The notes beneath the pieces are model-generated. The model was not told the origin of the DNA. It saw only the letters and a program-made list of their open reading frames with translations, and searched no databases. Positions 61,323 through 64,000 of a stretch of DNA of 64,000 nt are shown one piece after another. The stretch's first letter is position 1. Each line of letters begins with the position of its first letter. Origin of the DNA: Tranzscheliella williamsii. Lineage: Eukaryota > Basidiomycota > Ustilaginomycetes > Ustilaginales > Ustilaginaceae. Location of the stretch: positions 62,001 through 126,000 of the forward strand of contig JALBYF010000003.1 in NCBI GenBank assembly GCA_023212725.1, in the 5' to 3' direction. The position numbers were made by a program, and so were the translations under genes.

Positions 61323-64000
61323 TCACTCGTCGTCAGTGTCGGGCTCGCGGTCGCCGCCGTAGGTGAGCCATCGGCTGAGGCGCAAGCGGCGGCGCTCCTC
61401 CTGCGCCTTCTTGTCGTTTCGGGTGAGCTTCTTCTTGCCCTTCTTGGCCTTGAACTTGGACATGTCCTGGTCGCCCTCGTCGCCGGAGCCGGCTGGGGTG
61501 GGTGCCACCGAGGAAGAAGGCGTGCCAGCTTTGGATGCGAGGCGCGACGCCGCTGTGCTGCCCGGCGCGGGCGTGCCCGGCACAGAGTTGGCTGGCGTCG
61601 ACTCGGCGTCGTCCAGGAAGGCACCGTCGGCAAGCTGCGCCTTGCTGCGCGACGTGATCTGTCCGTTCTCCACATGCCAGATCTCGGGGCAGAGCGCACC
61701 GACAAACTCCATATTGTGCGAGATGATCACCACCGCGCCCGCCCAGTCGCGGATCGCAGTGGCAAGTCCACCCAGCGCATCTCGGTCCAGGTAGTTGGTC
61801 GGCTCGTCCAGTACCAACACCTGCGGGTTATTCCACATCGCGGCGGCCAGCACCACCTTAACCTTCTGCCCACCAGAGTAGCCACCGACGGCGTGGTGCT
61901 GCGCGATCTCGCCCTGCAGACCCACCGCCTCGAGATGCTGCCGGATCAACTTGACGCTGATCTCTCGCGATCCGGCACCTTCTCGTGACGCCTCAAAGTC
62001 ATCAAACTGCTGGACTAGCTTGGAGAAGCCGAGCTCCAACAGACGCTCTCGAGGAATCCAGGCGTTGTTCTTGTGCTCGTACCCAACCCATTTGATCTCG
62101 TACTGATACGACTTTTTCAGCTTTTGACGACCGACAATGTACTCGACTTTCCTCGACTCTCCTGTGGTCGAGGTGATCGGCGTCTCCATCTGCGCCTTTT
62201 CCTCGGCCGTCATTTTACGCGACGCCTTCTCGGTCATCTCTCGGTCGTGACCGTCTTGGTATCGCCAGGCGATGTACTCCACCGCCGATTTTTCGAGATG
62301 CTGCTCGAGATGGTGGAATGCGTGCTGCGCCATCATGGCAATTCGAAGGTTGGGATGCTTTTCCACCTTGCCCTCCTGCGGAACCACTTCACCGGTCAAG
62401 ACCTTGATCAGCGTACTCTTACCAGCACCGTTGGGGCCGAGCACACCAACTCGGCTCGAAAGGCTGATGGCACAGGACTGGTTGTCAAGCGAAGGCTTGG
62501 ACATACCAGGGTAGGTAAAGGTACAGTTGGACATCTTGAGAATGGTTCGCGTGCTGGATCGTACGCCCATCAGAGATCCCGGAGGAGGGAAGGAGAACTT
62601 GACGGTCGTCGCGGCAAGCGAGTAGTACGCCTTCGCTTCGGGCTTGGTGGCAACAAAGTCGGAGAGGTTACCCTTGTAGTATCGCAGCTTCTTCTTCTCG
62701 TAGTGAATAATGTCGGTGCAAATGTTGTCCAAAAAGCCAGAGTCGTGCGAGACAGTGACAACGGTGATCTGGTTGTTGGTGACCAGGAAGTTCTCCAGCC
62801 AGGCGATCGAGGCAACATCCAAGTGGTTGGTGGGCTCGTCCAAAAGATAGACTACAGCATCGGAAAGCATAGCTCGAGCAAGTTCGAGCTTCATCTTCCA
62901 ACCACCGGACAGCGACGAGATGGGGTTCGTTTGCTTTTCATCGTCGAAACCCACTTCGCGCAGCTTCTCAGCGACCTGCTCTCTCGTCTTACCGACCATC
63001 TTCTTGTCGTTGGCGATAAAGTCAATGATGGGAGTGGAGCCATCCTCACCTTGCAAGCTGTGCTCGACCATGAGGGTTCGGACTTGGTCCTGGCTGGGGT
63101 ATCCTTCCACCTTGCCGTCTCGCATCGCTTTCAGGAGGGTCGACTTACCGCTACCGTTGGCAGCGACAATACCGTAGCGGTGACCCCTGTAGAGCTTCAG
63201 AGTGGTGTGGTTCAAAAGCAGCAGACCACCGTAGGCGAGGGAGAACTCGGTTCGGCAAAGGCATTCGCCGGCCTGGTCGTCATCTTCCTCTTCGGAGTTG
63301 CCAAATCGGGTCTTGTCCAGTTCGACGTACATCGTTCGCAACTCTTGGGTGGCAAGTTTGGCTGCCTCTTGATCCTTGCAGACGCGTCGGAGGTAAGGCA
63401 GAACGTAAACGTCGTCCCAGGCGCTAGCATGGATAACACGCTTATTAGCCAGTCGGACGATCAACTTGGCAACGTACTCGAGGCCGACCAGAGCAAACTT
63501 ATCGCTCTTGACGTTGGCGTGCTCCTCGCTGACTCGGGACTGAACGGTGGCGATGATCGCGTCGAGCGCTGCGGCACGCTGCTGATCAAAGATCTTTTTA
63601 GGATCCTCGGTCGTGGCATTTTCTCCAACAGCAGCAGTGGCGGCGGTCAGGGTTTCGAGAGCGCTCTTGGCGTGTTCTCGCACCTCGGGGAAACTGGCGC
63701 CCTTTTCGATTCGCTCGACACCGGGAGTCAGTTCGGGCAAGAATCGAACGGCCTCGTGGGGGTCCCGGACAAGCTTGCAGAGGTTGTCAATGACAACGAC
63801 CACCTGGCGCTGAACGTTCTGGCTCCTCTCGTTCAAGGCTCGGGCCAAGAGAGGAACCATGACGGCGAGAGCAGGGCCGGTGACCTCTGCGACAAACGTA
63901 GTTCCGGAAAGCTTCTTAACGCATTCAGGAACAGCATCGGGCTGAGCCATGCATCCTACCAGATCGGGAATGAACGGTCGGATATCCTTGTTGTCGAGGC
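61323..64000 (-). CDS. TEF3: Translation elongation factor 3 (ABC-F type), 5' end outside window
   Basis: Partial: the frame is open through the right edge (codons before the ATG at 63950 read LDNKDIRPFIPDLVGC, matching the end of the EF3 HEAT domain), so that ATG is internal. About 892 residues are visible of roughly 1,050-1,070. Order: end of HEAT repeats, four-helix region, ABC1 (Walker A AANGSGKSTLL; signature LSGGWKMKLELAR; Walker B VVYLLDEPTNHLD), ABC2 (Walker A GPNGAGKSTLI; signature YSGGQKVKVVLA; Walker B VLVLDEPTNYLD) with an inserted chromodomain ('VEYIVGRQKLKKSYQYEIKW'), and a Lys-rich tail (KFKAKKGKKKLTRNDKKAQE). EF3 is the fungal ribosome-bound ATPase that helps release E-site tRNA and promotes eEF1A-dependent delivery. 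All catalytic motifs are intact. Confidence 0.97.
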   Translation of the reverse strand, partial: LDNKDIRPFIPDLVGCMAQPDAVPECVKKLSGTTFVAEVTGPALAVMVPLLARALNERSQNVQRQVVVVIDNLCKLVRDPHEAVRFLPELTPGVERIEKGASFPEVREHAKSALETLTAATAAVGENATTEDPKKIFDQQRAAALDAIIATVQSRVSEEHANVKSDKFALVGLEYVAKLIVRLANKRVIHASAWDDVYVLPYLRRVCKDQEAAKLATQELRTMYVELDKTRFGNSEEEDDDQAGECLCRTEFSLAYGGLLLLNHTTLKLYRGHRYGIVAANGSGKSTLLKAMRDGKVEGYPSQDQVRTLMVEHSLQGEDGSTPIIDFIANDKKMVGKTREQVAEKLREVGFDDEKQTNPISSLSGGWKMKLELARAMLSDAVVYLLDEPTNHLDVASIAWLENFLVTNNQITVVTVSHDSGFLDNICTDIIHYEKKKLRYYKGNLSDFVATKPEAKAYYSLAATTVKFSFPPPGSLMGVRSSTRTILKMSNCTFTYPGMSKPSLDNQSCAISLSSRVGVLGPNGAGKSTLIKVLTGEVVPQEGKVEKHPNLRIAMMAQHAFHHLEQHLEKSAVEYIAWRYQDGHDREMTEKASRKMTAEEKAQMETPITSTTGESRKVEYIVGRQKLKKSYQYEIKWVGYEHKNNAWIPRERLLELGFSKLVQQFDDFEASREGAGSREISVKLIRQHLEAVGLQGEIAQHHAVGGYSGGQKVKVVLAAAMWNNPQVLVLDEPTNYLDRDALGGLATAIRDWAGAVVIISHNMEFVGALCPEIWHVENGQITSRSKAQLADGAFLDDAESTPANSVPGTPAPGSTAASRLASKAGTPSSSVAPTPAGSGDEGDQDMSKFKAKKGKKKLTRNDKKAQEERRRLRLSRWLTYGGDREPDTDDE

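Noticed and set aside
60709..61362. 217-codon plus-strand frame overlapping the EF3 3' end
   Set aside because: No domain, overlaps a strongly supported gene on the opposite strand.
1..64000. CRISPR arrays, rRNA, tRNA and intact transposons
   Set aside because: No regularly spaced repeats, no box A/B pair with a foldable cloverleaf, no rRNA blocks and no transposase or reverse-transcriptase motifs were recognised by reading; a dedicated scan could still find a short element.

Overview
The window looks like a nuclear chromosome segment of a basidiomycete fungus, most likely a smut-type (Ustilaginomycotina) genome. It is GC-rich, its genes are long and intron-poor, and the few introns are short with GTAAG-type donors. 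It carries fungal-only families (two Zn2Cys6 regulators, elongation factor 3, an AreA/Nit2-type GATA factor, a DHHC/ankyrin Akr1-type palmitoyltransferase). The species cannot be fixed from sequence alone. I support 21 protein-coding genes (the last cut by the window end), one decayed dehydrogenase pseudogene and several short repeats. I found no convincing rRNA, tRNA, CRISPR array or intact transposon. ORF starts were re-examined and moved to real ATG codons; introns were placed by reading donors, acceptors and frame.

Region 0-15 kb is dense housekeeping DNA. It holds a Zn2Cys6 regulator, a very large ORF joining protoporphyrinogen oxidase (haem synthesis) to an NDUFAF7/MidA-type complex I assembly methyltransferase, and, divergent from it, the complex III subunit QCR7. 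These are followed by a YIF1-type ER/Golgi protein divergent from translation factor eIF1A, then a TMEM184/DUF300 membrane protein. The shared upstream region of the haem/complex I ORF and QCR7 makes a respiratory cluster.

Region 15-32 kb is looser. It has a gene-poor stretch of nearly 2 kb, a three-exon HNH-nuclease-domain gene with a long Glu/Asp repeat, a second Zn2Cys6 regulator with an unusually long loop in its zinc cluster, a 2.5-kb gene-free stretch with small repeats, a multi-span membrane protein, mitochondrial ribosomal protein bS21m, a short-chain dehydrogenase pseudogene and a MIF4G-domain protein.

Region 33-54 kb has a three-exon small protein with PGGGS-type motifs, a secreted type-B carboxylesterase, and a convergent secreted Lys/Pro/Val-repeat protein with dibasic (Kex2-like) sites. 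Next come beta-adaptin, the palmitoyltransferase Akr1, an RMND1/DUF155 mitochondrial protein, the TRAPPII subunit Trs120 and a two-exon, probably GPI-anchored PLC-X-like phosphodiesterase. The last of these lies below an array of five 11-bp repeats. Four genes (YIF1, beta-adaptin, Akr1, Trs120) concern membrane traffic.

Region 54-64 kb holds the nitrogen regulator Nit2/AreA with a long upstream region, and the 3' part of elongation factor 3, which runs off the right end.

The most unusual item is the haem oxidase-methyltransferase fusion, which has an internal presequence-like segment. Next are the repeat-rich secreted protein and the promoter array above the phosphodiesterase.
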